From positions 26,453,864 to 26,517,863 of the forward strand of contig NC_084465.1 in assembly GCF_027409185.1 (NCBI RefSeq): DNA of 64,000 nt, read 5' to 3'. A program made the translations under genes and the position numbers. Positions 11,131 through 22,472 of this stretch are shown here, one piece after another. The DNA comes from Cynocephalus volans (taxonomy: Eukaryota; Chordata; Mammalia; Dermoptera; Cynocephalidae). Below the pieces are notes generated by a model. It was not told the DNA's origin. It saw only the letters and a list, made by a program, of their open reading frames with translations, and searched no databases. How positions within the stretch are numbered: the first letter of the stretch is position 1; each line of letters opens with the position of its first letter.

Positions 11131-13513
11131 TAGAAAAAACACCTGCTTTTCAGAAAGACTATTATTTCCTAACCATGAGAAGCAGACTATAATATTCATA
11201 TTTAAACAAAGCAATTTTTTTTATTACTAAACAAGGTTTTTATGAATAATAGCATTGATATATATATATTATATATCACCCTTTAGATCTTGATTTCTTG
11301 GTCATTTCTCAACCTGAGGTGCATAGCATATTCCCACATTCCATTTTGGTAGCAATATGCAGTCCGAATGCATGCATTCATAAGTCCACTTGGCCAAGTC
11401 AGCCTGTGTGCTACTGAACTGTCAAAGGAAATAGCCGCTCTAATAGGTAGACACGAGTAAAAATAACAGAAAAGAGTTGCTTCTTTTATTGATGGTTCCA
11501 AAGAAACAAACCAAACCAACCAACTCTTGGACGTGAACATAGAATAGTGTTTTTTCAAAATGGAAAGGAAACAACTGGGGAGGAAGAGGCCTGCTGTGGG
11601 AGCATTTAGAGCCAGCCACATAAGAATCAGAGCTGCTCCTTCCTGTGAATCCTAGGTGGCCCCATTTCAGTGGAATAACAGTATAAAACAAGGGAGCTAA
11701 TTGGAGTATTGAAACTTAAAACAATTTTTTGACTCAGATTTTTAAGTACATTTTTATATAGAGATTCCTGCCCTTCATGCAACCAGGCCCTGCAGCCACA
11801 AGTGTTTTGCTTTGGAGAACCTTTTGGAAGTGTTTTCTGAACCCGATTCTTTTTCTTGGGGTAGACTTTTTTGAGAGGATGAGACAGGAGGAGAAAAGTG
11901 ACTGGGAAGATGCTTCCTCTCATCCAAAACACATGCAAAGTCGCATCCTAATCCTGGTGTTTGGCCAGTTTGAAACCACTACCCTGGACTAAGAGCTTTA
12001 AATTTGAGGGCTGGGTTTTTGGTTTTTTTTTTTTTTTCTTGTGTGTCTGAATTGTGCTTAGGTTGCAAATGTGATCTTCACCTACCAAGAGATGGTCTCC
12101 TCCTTGGACAAGCCGCTCAGGGGACCATTAGACTTGGGAAGAAGAGCTGTCTGGTGGCTGGGAAGCTCTGGGTCCTCCCATTCATGTTTGGGGTTTGTTT
12201 TCCCTTCTGCTGCCACTCCTGCAGCAGCCTGGTCATCATCTGTTTGTGGGAGTGGGAAACGGGTATTTTAGACCCAGCACACATTCTACATTTAAAATGA
12301 ATAATAATTGGAAAAATAAAAGTTCTTATACCCAAGAACATGGGGAAAACACACAAGTTTTTTCAGAGAGTGACCTAATAGGAAGAAGGGATTCAGAAAT
12401 ATGATGTAGTAGAACAGGTTTTGAAGGAAGGAGATTTTCTCTCCTGTATGTGTTAAGAGGAAATCAGACAGTTTTAAATGCCTGCTAATCAGATGTTTAC
12501 TCACTAACCATATATCCAGGTTGCTGCAGAGTTTCTTTCAAATCTGAGTGTTGCCTGCTGAATTTGGAGAGGTTTTAGATGGCAGCTCTGTATTCCTTTT
12601 TTGCCGCAACCAATATGACAATAGCAGAATTAGCCAATCCTAAGACCTTCTAAAGACAATTTTTGAATGTCCCATTGGGATAACTTAATTTTTCTTCTTG
12701 ATGTGTGTTTTTAGTTTAGAAGTGCTGTATTTCACAAGGTTTAAGTCAGTGAGGTTGGAAGATACCCTATCTTTTTTTATTCAGAAAGCACAATCAGTCT
12801 TTTCTTTGAAAATCTATATAAAGTACATCTTGCTCTTAGCATGATTATTTTCCTAAATAAAAAGACAAAGAATTTACTTATTTTATGTTAATTACGGGCA
12901 TGAAGCAAAAGGTTTTCTTTAAAAAAGTGCAGTTATGTAGGGTTGTGGTTAGTTAACAGTAACTGAGTTATCTAGCATCTGTGGCTTGTTGGAAGGGTGG
13001 TAGTAACTATTTAACATGTAATGGTGTGCTTTAACTCTTATCTAGCACGCTGTCTTCTCATTGCTTTCGGGGAGGGAGGGTCTCTACTGGCACTGTCTAA
13101 CTTGCTTACCTGCTGAATTAGCAGTTTGCTTGTGCTATAACCTTTATTGTAGGTGCTACTTAGGGTAGGCTTAAAGTGCTGGGTGATTTGAGTTCAAACA
13201 ATAAAAAATTGTATTTTTTCAATATTGTATAAACAATAGTGTTCTAATTACCTTTCAAAAAAATAATGTCCAGATAGTAATTGCTTCTGATCTTGTCAAA
13301 AACATGAGTAGAACCAAGTTTAGGGAAGGTGTATGAGCAGTGCCACAGCTCTGCTCCTCCCCTAAATCCACGTTTCTCTCATGAAAAGACATCAGCGTGC
13401 CTCCGATCTCCAGAGCTCCAGCACCAGAGAGCTGACGGTGCAGAATCCCCAAATGAAGACTTGATGGGGGAGGTTGCAGGGCTTAAGAAGCAGATCTGAG
13501 TGTGGCTTCAGAG

Positions 13514-13547
13514 TGTGCATGTGTGTATGTGTGTGTGTGTCTGTGTC
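13514..13547. repeat. GT microsatellite in the UBE2H 3'UTR
   Basis: GTGTGCATGTGTGTATGTGTGTGTGTG-type interrupted repeat. Confidence 0.85.
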
Positions 13548-15234
13548 CATTCAAGTCTGTGTGATGAAGGTATAATTAGGCTTCTCTGTTAGCCCTGGAA
13601 GCTCCTGTAATTGCTACACAAATCCAACTCTTCTCTCTCGTTATGTGCAAGTCTACCCTTTTGGGCACTAACCTTGGTCCCATGTTGTGTTTTGGCTGTT
13701 TGTGGGGCTTTTCCTCTTCACTAGGAAATTGACTTTTGCTATCAATTGAACAGAATCTCTTCTTATGCTAACTTTTTGTTCCTTCCCTGCACCTGGGAGA
13801 GGTGGAAGTAGGAGGCCGTACTTATAGGTAGAAGAGGGGCTAGAAGAAGACCTGGCTGTGAATCTGAGGACTCTGTGCCCCCAATAACAGATGGTAGAGT
13901 GAGTCTGCAGCAATGGGTGTTTCAACTCCAGAAGGCTTTCCAAGTTGTCCAAGGTTGTCTCTTCCTGATACTCAAAAGTATCCAGAGCCCCGGGGAAAGA
14001 CTGAACATCCTTGGCTTTTGAGGTGGTGGCGGCTGTAGGTCAGAGCTGCTTCTGGCAGTTTCCCTTCCCTTCTTAGTACCCATACTTTTTGAAATCCTAC
14101 CTTGTGGTTTACCAGCGCAAGCCATTCTTTGCCCCTGTTCAAATGACTGAGCTCAAGCTCTTGCCAAACATCAACAAGCAAGACGGCTGCAATACAGCAG
14201 CATTTAATCTGCTGCACTCCAGCTTTCTCCGGAAGCCCCAGCACAGGGGCCTGTGGATTGCAGTCGGTGGTAGCCAACCCAGACACTGGCATTTTGGCTT
14301 TTTGTCTTCAATCTCCTCGCCTATCTGAGGTTACCATGCAGTTTCGACCAGCATTTTATACTAGTGAGGTAATTACCAGAAGTTGCCATATACTCTCTCC
14401 AATACCTAGCATTTTTTGTCTATTTCAAATGCCGTTCTAATTGCCAACTGGCTGATCTAAGCTGCTGAGGAGTGTCTCCCCTCAAAAGGCTCCCTGAAGC
14501 CCAAGTTGGCGTTGGCCTGACACTTGGTTTTTATTAGGTCTCCTGTTGGGATGGCTGAGAATCATGAAAGATCCTCTCCTAGCCTCCAGGTGTCACGTTT
14601 TCTAGACACCAAGTTTCTGGGGACTAGTGTTTGATTTTTAAATGGCATGTGGCCCGTCTATATTTTAGTGACTCAGAAAAGTGAAAGCCACTTACAAAAG
14701 TCAACAGGAGTTTTATTTGGTTTCATCAACTTTCTGAGTTCATAGCCTTGCTGAATGAAATCATTTCTGATTGGGCACGAAGGATTGCATTTCTTTGGAC
14801 TTCTGAATCCATGTTCATACTTCTCTCTGGCCACTGGACACCTTAGCGATCCCATTAGGCTCAGATGGGCGGAGACCCTTCGGGGAAGGGGGAGTTGCCA
14901 GTCCTCGGGTGTGCAGTTCTCCACTCACCTGAGGAAGGGCCGGGCTCTTCATTTAGCAAGTATTCGTCTTGGCTGTGGGCTTGGGAAGAAATGGCCATTA
15001 TTTACTGATTGTATTTGGTACATATTGTGTGATACTTGAAGAGATAAAAGGGACTTACCAGCCCTTAATTGAAATCTAAGCTTTTTATTGCTCATTTTTC
15101 CCTTGCCCTGTCTCCTCCCTTCCACCTTTTTCCTTGCATTGTGATGATCTAGTGGGCACTTCTGTCAACAGGACAAATGCCTCTGACTATAACCTCTTAA
15201 TAGTTGTGTATAATGAAAACTGTAAACTTTTTTA

Positions 15235-15240
15235 AATAAA
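15235..15240 (+). terminator. UBE2H: Likely distal UBE2H poly(A) signal
   Basis: AATAAA in TTTTTAAATAAAATGTGT. Its distance from the stop codon matches the expected 3'UTR length, and the sequence beyond (T-tract, SINEs) looks intergenic. Cleavage would fall about 15250-15270. A TGTATATA Pumilio-type octamer at 15244-15251 sits right at the expected cleavage zone. Confidence 0.65.
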
Positions 15241-15829
15241 ATGTGTATATACCTTGGCAAATGGCTGGACCTTGATCAATAAGATAATAGCTCCCATGGT
15301 TACTCTTAGCCCATTTTAAAAAATACCCTCCCTGTACAACTGGCTCCCCTCTGAGCAGTAGATATTGGCTTTTTTTTTTTTTTTTTTTTTTTGATTGAGC
15401 AGCTATTACAAGGCAGGTTAGTGTCATCCTCAGGCAGTAATAACAGAGGCTCTGCCCAGAGTCCTGTTCCTATACCCAGAACTCAGATGACTGACTTCAT
15501 GTGACTGCTGGCTATAAACATGGGGAGGCTTCTCCACTAGAGCCCTGAAAAGCCATCTTTTCGTGAAGTTCTGTAGCCTGAAAGTCCTCATCTACCCCAT
15601 GTCTTCGAAACCCTGTCAACCCATGCTGAGTGAGAGATACCCACTTGGCCTGGAGCTCAGTGCAGTGCAGCTCCCTGCAGGGGCTGATCTGCCTGAACAG
15701 GTGCCCCTCTGCGCCAAATACCAACCTCAACCAGGAGGGCTGGGGAGCAGTAGGTTTTGCTTGGGAAGCTGATCACTGGATTAGACTAGCTAATTTCGAT
15801 TCCTTTCTAAAACACGTGTACGCCTTCAG

Positions 15830-15848
15830 TGGCCACCAGATGGCGATG
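15830..15848 (+). promoter_or_regulatory. CTCF-type binding site
   Basis: TGGCCACCAGATGGCGATG matches the 19-bp CTCF core (TGGCCACCAGRKGGCGCTR) at all the strongly constrained positions. It lies about 570 bp beyond the UBE2H poly(A) signal, a usual place for a boundary element. Occupancy is inferred, not seen. Confidence 0.7.
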
Positions 15849-16541
15849 TTGCATAGTCAGTCTAAGGGGGACTATTGGTGCTTGGTTTTGTTAAAACACC
15901 CATTAAGACAAAAGATTTGTCTTTGGTCCCGTGTTATTTCCCCAACTCTCTGCCACTGTTTTCTCCTTATTCATTCACCCAAACTCCTTTTTTTCTTCCT
16001 TGCATCCTGATGGATTCTCCCCCAGTGACCCAGCTTCGTATCTACCTGCCAGAGAGAATGAGGGTGAGGCCTTCTCCCTCTCTTGGCAAATAAACCCTCA
16101 GGCTACCTTGGCTACCTCCAGCGCTCAGAAGCAAAACATTCAACAGGTTCTTTGCAGGTGGTCCTCAGTGACCCGTCACCCCGAGGAACATCAGAGCTGT
16201 GAGTTCTAGTCCCAACTCCATTAACCAGCTATGCAACCTTGAGCTCATGATGGGGCTTCTGTGGGCCTTGGGTACTCAGCTGGAAACTGAGGTTTCTATA
16301 CTAGCAGGTTCTGACCCTGACACTTTGTGACTCAGGACTCCATGCAGACCTTGAAAAAATATACTGCAGGGTGTAGTAGCCAGAGAGGGGATACTGTACA
16401 TTAACCTGTGGAACGCCAAGGTTTCAAGATGGAGGTAAAGAGTTTCCAGACCCAAAGAGGTTTCGGTGTTTAGAGCACCCATTTTCCACTCTAAAGGGGA
16501 ATTAGATGCAATTCTATTCATCTCACACAAGGCAGTTGCCT

Positions 16542-16600
16542 TTTATTTATTTTTGTTTTTGTTTTGGTGGCTGTCCAGTATGAGGATCCTAACCTGTGAT
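16542..16600 (-). mobile_element. 5'-truncated CYN SINE fragment
   Basis: Only a T-rich tail and GGTGGCTGTCCAGTATGAGG ATCCTAACC remain. It is flanked by a short duplication, GGCAGYTGCYT (16531-16541 and 16601-16611), so the element was inserted already truncated. Confidence 0.75.
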
Positions 16601-17179
16601 GGCAGCTGCTTTTAAAACTGTCCCAGGAGGGATCTCTGTGCATTCAGTGGGGCTTGGGTCCCCTTCCCCACCTAGCATCACTCTCAGCCTCAGTCCAGCT
16701 GCTTCCTGAGTGGCAAGTGGCTTGCCCCTTTCCTGAGAAGGGAGATGGGGTTTCCGGGGCATGTCCTGGAAAAGAAAGCTGTGGGCTCAGAGTCCCAAAA
16801 CGTACTCACCTTCATTTCTCTTGCTCTCTGAAAGCTACTCTATCTCCCAGGGAGTGAGTTGCTGTGACACTGGATTCTGGGATTTCCTTCTCCCCACCTA
16901 GAATCAAGGTAAAGACAGTTTTTATGACTCCCACATTCCCCCGACCTGCTGAGGGCCAGGAGCCACCTGAAAGCCTGAGCAGCCTTATTTGTAAGGAGCC
17001 CCCAAGCATCTCAGAGACTCAGATCCTCCATGAGCCCAGGACTGCCACCTAAGGGCAGAGCCCACTTTCCACTGCCTCGCATTGTATTGTCTGTGCACCC
17101 ACAACTTCTTGGAACTGAAGATACCCCAGCTGGAGATTTAATGTTAGAAGGTGAAAGACACGAGCACTTCTCCTCTGGC

Positions 17180-17228
17180 TGTGTATATGTATGTGTATGT
17201 GTGTGTGTGTGTGTGTGTGTGCACGTGC
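17180..17228. repeat. GT microsatellite
   Basis: GTGTATATGTATGTGTATGT followed by about 13 GT units. Confidence 0.95.
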
Positions 17229-17273
17229 ACATGTCTGTAATGAAGGATTTGTTTTTTAAAAAACTTCTGTGTA

Positions 17274-17416
17274 AGGGCTGAGCCCGTGGCGCACTCGGTA
17301 GCGTGCTGCACTAGCAGCGCGGCGACGCTCCCGCCGCCGCGGGTTAGGATCCTATATAAGCATGACCGGTGCACTCCCCGGCTGAGCGCCGGTCACGGGA
17401 AAAAAAAAAAAACAAA
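17274..17416 (+). mobile_element. CYN-type SINE, GC-rich variant
   Basis: The head is GGGCTGAGCCCGTGGCGCAC. The middle is GC-rich (GCAGCGCGGCGACGCTCCCG, then CCGCCGCGGGTTAGGATCC) instead of the usual GATAACACCAAGG, followed by TATATAAGCATGACCGG and a short right part ending CGGTCACGGG plus A-tail. The 16-bp duplication AAAAAACTTCTGTGTA (17258-17273 and 17417-17432) is perfect, so the insertion is young. It is clearly a separate subfamily from the other copies here. Confidence 0.92.
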
Positions 17417-17432
17417 AAAAAACTTCTGTGTA

Positions 17433-18608
17433 CCTGGGCTCTTTGCGGGCTCAAGACATGGCTCCCAGGACCTGGTGTCAAGTGGCCAGAGGTGGCAGGA
17501 ACAGACCTGGATTCACTAAAAGAAAAATTTGCCCCTTCTGGCTGCCCCATCATTGACAATCTGGAGAGGGGGTGCTGGATGGCTGATGCGGTTTGACCTT
17601 CAGGTCTTGCTCAGCTTCCCTTCCTGGGGTCCCTACCACCTCAGCCCGTGCATAGGAAGCCTCTCCCCGGGAAGCTCCAGCCTCTGCAGGCGGCCTAGCT
17701 TCCTATCTCTTCAGTTCTATGAACAGTGAATCAGGTGCCTGCGACAGTCCACTTGTGTGCATTTAAAAGTGTGGAACAATGCTTTTAAAAGATGCATTTT
17801 TACAGATTTCAAAAGAATTATGTGCTGGTAACAAATCAGCATTCCAGAAACAGGTGGTGTCTTCCATAATGCCCTCCTCTGGGGAAAACCACTATCGACA
17901 GTGGCTGAAGAGGGTCTCCCCTTGTGAGTCTCACGCTGTGAGCCCCTGGGTAAGTAGACCAGGCTGTGGCCCTGGAGGACATTAACTACTTGTGAGGTGC
18001 CAAGCGGTGTGGTCACACAGACAGTGAGTGGCACAACCAATGTGGGAACCTGGGTCTAAGAGCATAGATGATGTTCTTTCCAAGAGCTCATGCCAGCCAA
18101 GCTCAGTGCCCACATCCAGCACACGCTGGGCTGTCAGCATCCATTTCTATGTGAGCCTCATGCCATCTGGGGCCCCTAGGAGATGCTGCCTGTCCAACCT
18201 CCTGCCCAGGGGTCACTCCCATGGGGTTGGCCCAGCTCAGAGGGTCAGTCCTCTCCCATCCACCACATCCCCATTTCTACTGACACCAGTGTCCCCAACC
18301 TCTGAGACTTGTAGTGGAGTCAGAAAATAAAACTAAGATTTACTCACTCCTTACAACAGAAATTCAGAAACAGAATGCAATCTGCATAAGTAATTAAAGA
18401 TTTTCTACTAGTCACTAAAAAAAAAAGGTAAAATTAATGTTTTATTTAACTCAATATATCCAAAATATTTCAGCGTGCAATTAATATTAAATTTATGAGA
18501 TGCTTTGCATTCTTGTTTTGGTATTAACTCTTTGAAATCCCCTGTGTATTTCACACTGGCACATCTCAATTTGGAGGCTAGATTTTCAGCGCTCATCGTG
18601 ACACGTAG
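17433..18608. other. Intergenic, no feature recognised
   Basis: Apparently single-copy sequence without splice-bounded open frames or recognisable repeats. Confidence 0.6.
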
Positions 18609-18714
18609 GCTGGCCAGTTAGTTCAGTTGATTATTAGAGTGTAGTGCTGATAACTCCAAAATCCAGGGTTCCATCCCTGTACCAGCCAGCCACCAAAAAA
18701 AAAAAAAAAAAACA
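18609..18714 (+). mobile_element. CYN-type SINE, monomer
   Basis: GCTGGCCAGTTAGTTCAGTT, GTGCTGATAACTCCAAAATC, CAGGGTTCCATCCCTGTACC and an A18 tail. The duplication GTGACAYGTAG (18598-18608 and 18715-18725) differs at one base. Confidence 0.93.
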
Positions 18715-19073
18715 GTGACATGTAGTCCTACCACAACAGAGCTGTTCTGCAGAAAAACTTGCACTGCTTGGTTTAAAATTTTAATTAATTAAAATTACAC
18801 ACCATGAACAATTCGGTGCTCATAGCCACATGGGGCTCTGGCTACCTACTGCACCGCTCAGCCCCAGAAGCCTCTCGGTACAGCAGGGCTTTTTCGGAGA
18901 AGGCAAATCACAAGATCTCGAGAACGAAAGAGCCACTTTTCTTAGGCTTGTGCGGCGGGACCAGACCCTCCACTCGGTGTACCGGGATTTGGAGGCGCCT
19001 TTAGCCCGTCCGCCCGCGGGCTGGAGCGTCACTGTGACTGCGGGTCCGAGGGCGAGGGCGCCGCGTCGCCGCT

Positions 19074-19092
19074 CTGCCAGAAGGGGGCGCCC
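19074..19092 (+). promoter_or_regulatory. CTCF-type binding site
   Basis: CTGCCAGAAGGGGGCGCCC fits the CTCF core (CCANNAGGGGGCGC) with the G-run and CGC intact, in the same orientation as the site at 15830. Confidence 0.6.
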
Positions 19093-19730
19093 GGGTCCCG
19101 CTCTGCGGCCCCGGCTGGAGCCGCTGCGGGGCGTGTGCCCGGCCCTGGGGTGTGGCAACCCGGCGGGGAGGGACGCAGACTCCTCTTCAACACCATCACA
19201 AAACAAAGAGGGGGTTCAGCGTATAGGCCACAGCGGGGGCCGCGGAGGGGAGAGAGACGGCTCAGGCCACCTCCCCAGCTGACCTTTCGAGGAGGGAGGA
19301 AATAGGGTCATGAAAGCGCCACACGCTACGAGGAGGGGCTTCCTGGAGGAGGGGGCTGAATCCGGGCCTGGCTGGACAGGAGGGCGTTGGGTGGCCTGCG
19401 ACAGCCCGGGGCGTGCGGGCGGTGGGAGTGGACCGGGGGTCGGGGGGTCGGGGTCCTGGCTGGCCAGGAGGCGCGGTGGGAAGGAAGGTGCAAGGGTGAT
19501 CTGGGGCTAAATCAGGCATCAGAGGCACAAAGCAAGGACATAGAGAAGGGGGGCGGGGACAGAGACCTAAAGAGTTCTCGGGACGCCTGAGGGTTGAGCG
19601 GCAGGAAGGGGGGGGCAGGGGCGCAGGGCCGGAGCCCGCCCGGGGGACCAAAGCACCTCCCGGAAGGGACCCAGGAGGCGTCACTAAGGAGATGGCGCAG
19701 ACCGGCTTCCACCCTCGGTCTGTCCTGCGT

Positions 19731-19853
19731 CACGTGCTCGGGGAAGCCTGCTGATGGGTTCTGAGCCGCCCTGTCTATGGAGACCCACGTGGCTACGAGC
19801 CGGAGCCCTAAACCAACAGCCTGCAGGAGCCGGGGCCTGCAGACGACCACGTG
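19731..19853. promoter_or_regulatory. Cluster of three CACGTG E-boxes
   Basis: CACGTG occurs at 19731-19736 (context GCGTCACGTGCTC), 19786-19791 (ACCCACGTGGCT) and 19848-19853 (CGACCACGTGAGT). These are palindromic E-boxes of the kind bound by USF, MYC/MAX and TFEB/MITF. Three in 123 bp is far above chance even in GC-rich DNA. Confidence 0.5.
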
Positions 19854-20176
19854 AGTGAGCTGGAGTGGATCCCCAGATCCGGCGGAGCTAGGAACGGCTG
19901 CAGCCAGGCCTCCTGAGAGCGGGGGCAAGCCACAGCCTGGGGCAGCGTCCCCCCGCTCGTGACCCTCGGAAACTGGGACGTAGATGAGAATATGTGATTG
20001 TTATTCCAAGCTTCTAGTTTTGGGGTGTGATTCGTGATGCAGCGATAGATACCGAATACTCTATGACTTTGTGGAGCCATTGTATTAGCGTTAGGCTGCT
20101 TATCTATGGACTTATTTTATGTGAGAGAGAAATATAATTTCAACTATATTTAAACCACTGCTTTAAATTTTTTTTC

Positions 20177-20352
20177 TTTTTTTTTTTTTTAAAAAAAAGA
20201 TGACCAGTAAGGGGATCTCAACCCTTGGCTTGGTGTTGTCAGCACCACGCTCAGCCAGTGAGCAAACCGGCTATCCCTATATAGGATCCGAACCCGTGGC
20301 CTTGGTGTTATCATCAGCACCGCACTCTACCGAGTGAGCCACGGGCCGGCCC
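20177..20352 (-). mobile_element. CYN-type SINE, dimer
   Basis: Antisense dimer from GATGACCAGTAAGGGGATCT to GAGCCACGGGCCGGCCC. The duplication TTTAAATTTTTTTTCT occurs at about 20162-20177 and 20353-20368. A three-base ATC duplication (TTATCATCAGCACC) distinguishes this copy. Confidence 0.93.
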
Positions 20353-20368
20353 TTTAAATTTTTTTTCT

Positions 20369-21791
20369 GTTTATCACAACTGAACCTAATCTTAAATGAT
20401 TCGATAGTAAAGACTGGAAATAACAGAGTGGGACATTAGGTTCCTGCTGTCTGCATGGCGTCCTAGCTTTGGCTTCCATTTACAAGATCACCTAGTGGTC
20501 CAGGATAGCTGCCAGAGCTCCAGAAATCATATTTCAAATCCAGGCAGCAGGAAGAAAGAAAGAATAAAAGGTGCACATCCCCCGGCCGACGGCTCCTTTT
20601 AAGGGTTCTTCTTGGAAGCCTCCTCCACAATTCCTCACCTCCTTGGCCACTCTGGGCCACATGGCCACACTTTGCTTCAGGGAAGCAGGGCACATTGCCC
20701 CCTTGAATAAAATTAGAGTTCTCCTAATGCAACATGTGGACCTTGTGTTTTTAGAACCTGTGGGAACAAGTCAGCTCTTAAAAAAAATTATGAGCCAGTT
20801 GGGGAAATTTGTACAATGAGTGGGTATGTGATATTAAAAATTATTATTGTTTTTTAATGTGTGATAAAGTTATTGCGTTTTGTATTGTGCATATGTCTAT
20901 ACACATACATATATATGTTCAAAAACTACCTGTTAGGAGTATGCATTGAATTTATGGATGAAATGACATGTCTGGATTTGTTTCAAAATAACCCAGTGGT
21001 GGAAGGGGATTTAAGAGATGAGACACGATTAGCCATGTATTGACTATTGCTGAAGCTGAATGATGGGCACATGGGAGTTCTTTATACATTCTCTCTGCTT
21101 TTGAAGAGGTTATAAGTTTTTCATAATAAAAGTTTTTTTAAGGTTCTGCTTTTAAGTAAAAGTATTGAAAAACTGGAGTTCTAAAAATTTGGGATACTCT
21201 TCTGTTCTCTGTCACAGTTATTAGCAGCCGAGTTCAATCCCTAACCAGCAGAGGTGGGCCGAATGTCCCATGATCTCATGTCCTACAACAGGCCTGGGCC
21301 CTGCTCTCCAGGCCAGATTTGCATTATGGGCCTGGAAGGAAGGGAGAAAGGGGGTATAACTGAAAGCATACGAGACTCAGGCCCTGGTCCCTAGGAGTTT
21401 ATAATTTATTGGAGCAGACAGTGCCAATGCAACACCACCCACACTCTGAGTAATCACTCCAAGATAGGAGCTAAACAGGTGGCAAATGGTTCCGTTTGTA
21501 TTCTTTCAATGAGAAGGGTAAGGCCAGGCGTGCTGCATGGAGGAGGAGGCAGGGGTGAACTGGGCCTTGATTTAACTTGATAAGGAGAGGAGGCCCATCT
21601 GGCAAGAAGAACATGAGATCAGGAGGCTTTGCTGAGCCTCGCTGCAAAGTGTGTGTTCCAGGAGGCCGAGGGATACTGCATCTCTGTGCCTGTTTCTGGC
21701 CGTGGCAAAGGAATTAGTTATTCAGAAAAAAAGGTGGACCACAAAGTCTCAAAGCCTCCCTATGAATAATAACGATAATAACAACAGCAAC
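20369..21791. other. Intergenic, no gene recognised
   Basis: Moderately AT-rich sequence, with no gene or datable repeat. About 21480-21680 (repeated GGAGGAGGCA-type text and CTGGGCCTTGATTTAACTTG) resembles an old decayed interspersed repeat that I cannot name. Confidence 0.5.
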
Positions 21792-21806
21792 AGTAGCTGA
21801 CTTTTA

Positions 21807-21865
21807 TTTATTTATTTTTTTTTGGTGGCTGGCCGGTACAGGGATCCAAACCCATGACCTTGGTG
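21807..21865 (-). mobile_element. 5'-truncated CYN SINE fragment
   Basis: T-rich tail plus GGTGGCTGGCCGGTACAGGG and CCCATGACCTTGGTG, ending abruptly inside the tRNA-like part. The imperfect duplication AGYAGCTGAYKTTTWW flanks it (21792 and 21866), so truncation happened at insertion. Confidence 0.8.
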
Positions 21866-22382
21866 AGCAGCTGATGTTTTAATGTTCTAGGTGCCAAACT
21901 AAGGGTTTAACTGACATCAAGGCTCTGAGGCTGGTATGATCACCCTGCAGTGCACACCTGTTATTTTTGCCTGCTCCGCATCTGTCCCCTCTCCTTCTGG
22001 TGTCAGTATGGCACTGCTGTTTGGGGGAACTACGCCTTCTCACTCATTCTCGTCCTCATGGTTTTTGGAAGCTAACTCCCTCTTCCCCCTCCTTCTAGAG
22101 GTGGGCCCCTTTTTTTGGCCACAGCTGGCCAGCCAGGCACCCTTCTCAGAGTTCAGGGAGGAGCTCAGGGCTGGGGCTTCTGTAGAAACTACTGGAAAAG
22201 AGAACAGCCTTTTCACTCTGGAGTTATAAAGCTGGTGGGAGGTGAGCCTGGAGCCGGGCTGGGGAGACCCTGCCTGAGAACCAACTTGGACTTTTCCTTT
22301 AGGTGAAAATGTAATACTCCTTTTTGTTTAAGCCAGGTTGCGCTGGCTTTCTGTCATTTGCAATCAAGAACCCTAACTTACA

Positions 22383-22460
22383 GAGTTGGCTGGTTAGCTC
22401 AGTTGGTTAGAGCACAGTGTTATAACACCATTGTCACAGATTCAGATAAAAAAAAAAAAA
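22383..22460 (+). mobile_element. CYN-type SINE, short monomer
   Basis: GTTGGCTGGTTAGCTCAGTT ... GTTATAACACCATTGTCACA, then an A-tail directly after the B-box region; the usual CCCTGTACTGGCC end is missing. The duplication CCTAACTTACA is perfect (22372-22382 and 22462-22472), so the copy was made in this 3'-shortened form. Confidence 0.88.
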
Positions 22461-22472
22461 TCCTAACTTACA

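Larger units (their letters stand above)
11131..15260 (+). other. UBE2H: UBE2H 3' untranslated region
   Basis: From the stop codon to the distal poly(A) signal is about 4.1 kb, which fits the long 3'UTR I remember for human UBE2H mRNA. Several internal AATAAA hexamers (near 12317, 12855 and 13199) could give shorter isoforms. The whole interval lacks any CYN SINE or L1, although such insertions occur every 2-3 kb around it. That is consistent with transcript-level constraint. It contains one GT run (13514-13547). Confidence 0.8.
15261..17273. other. Intergenic flank downstream of UBE2H
   Basis: Mostly single-copy sequence with no gene I can support. It holds a T23 run (15370-15392), the CTCF-type site at 15830, a small MIR fragment (about 16196-16260), a 60-bp truncated CYN SINE and a GT repeat (17180-17228). 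Confidence 0.7.
18930..19940. promoter_or_regulatory. CpG-rich island downstream of UBE2H
   Basis: CpG dinucleotides are dense from about 18950 to 19220 and stay frequent to 19900, in sharp contrast to the flanks. It contains a CTCF-type site (19074) and three CACGTG boxes (19731-19853). No exon with convincing splice sites or conserved frame was found; open frames here are expected from GC content. It may be an orphan promoter or an enhancer. Confidence 0.6.
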
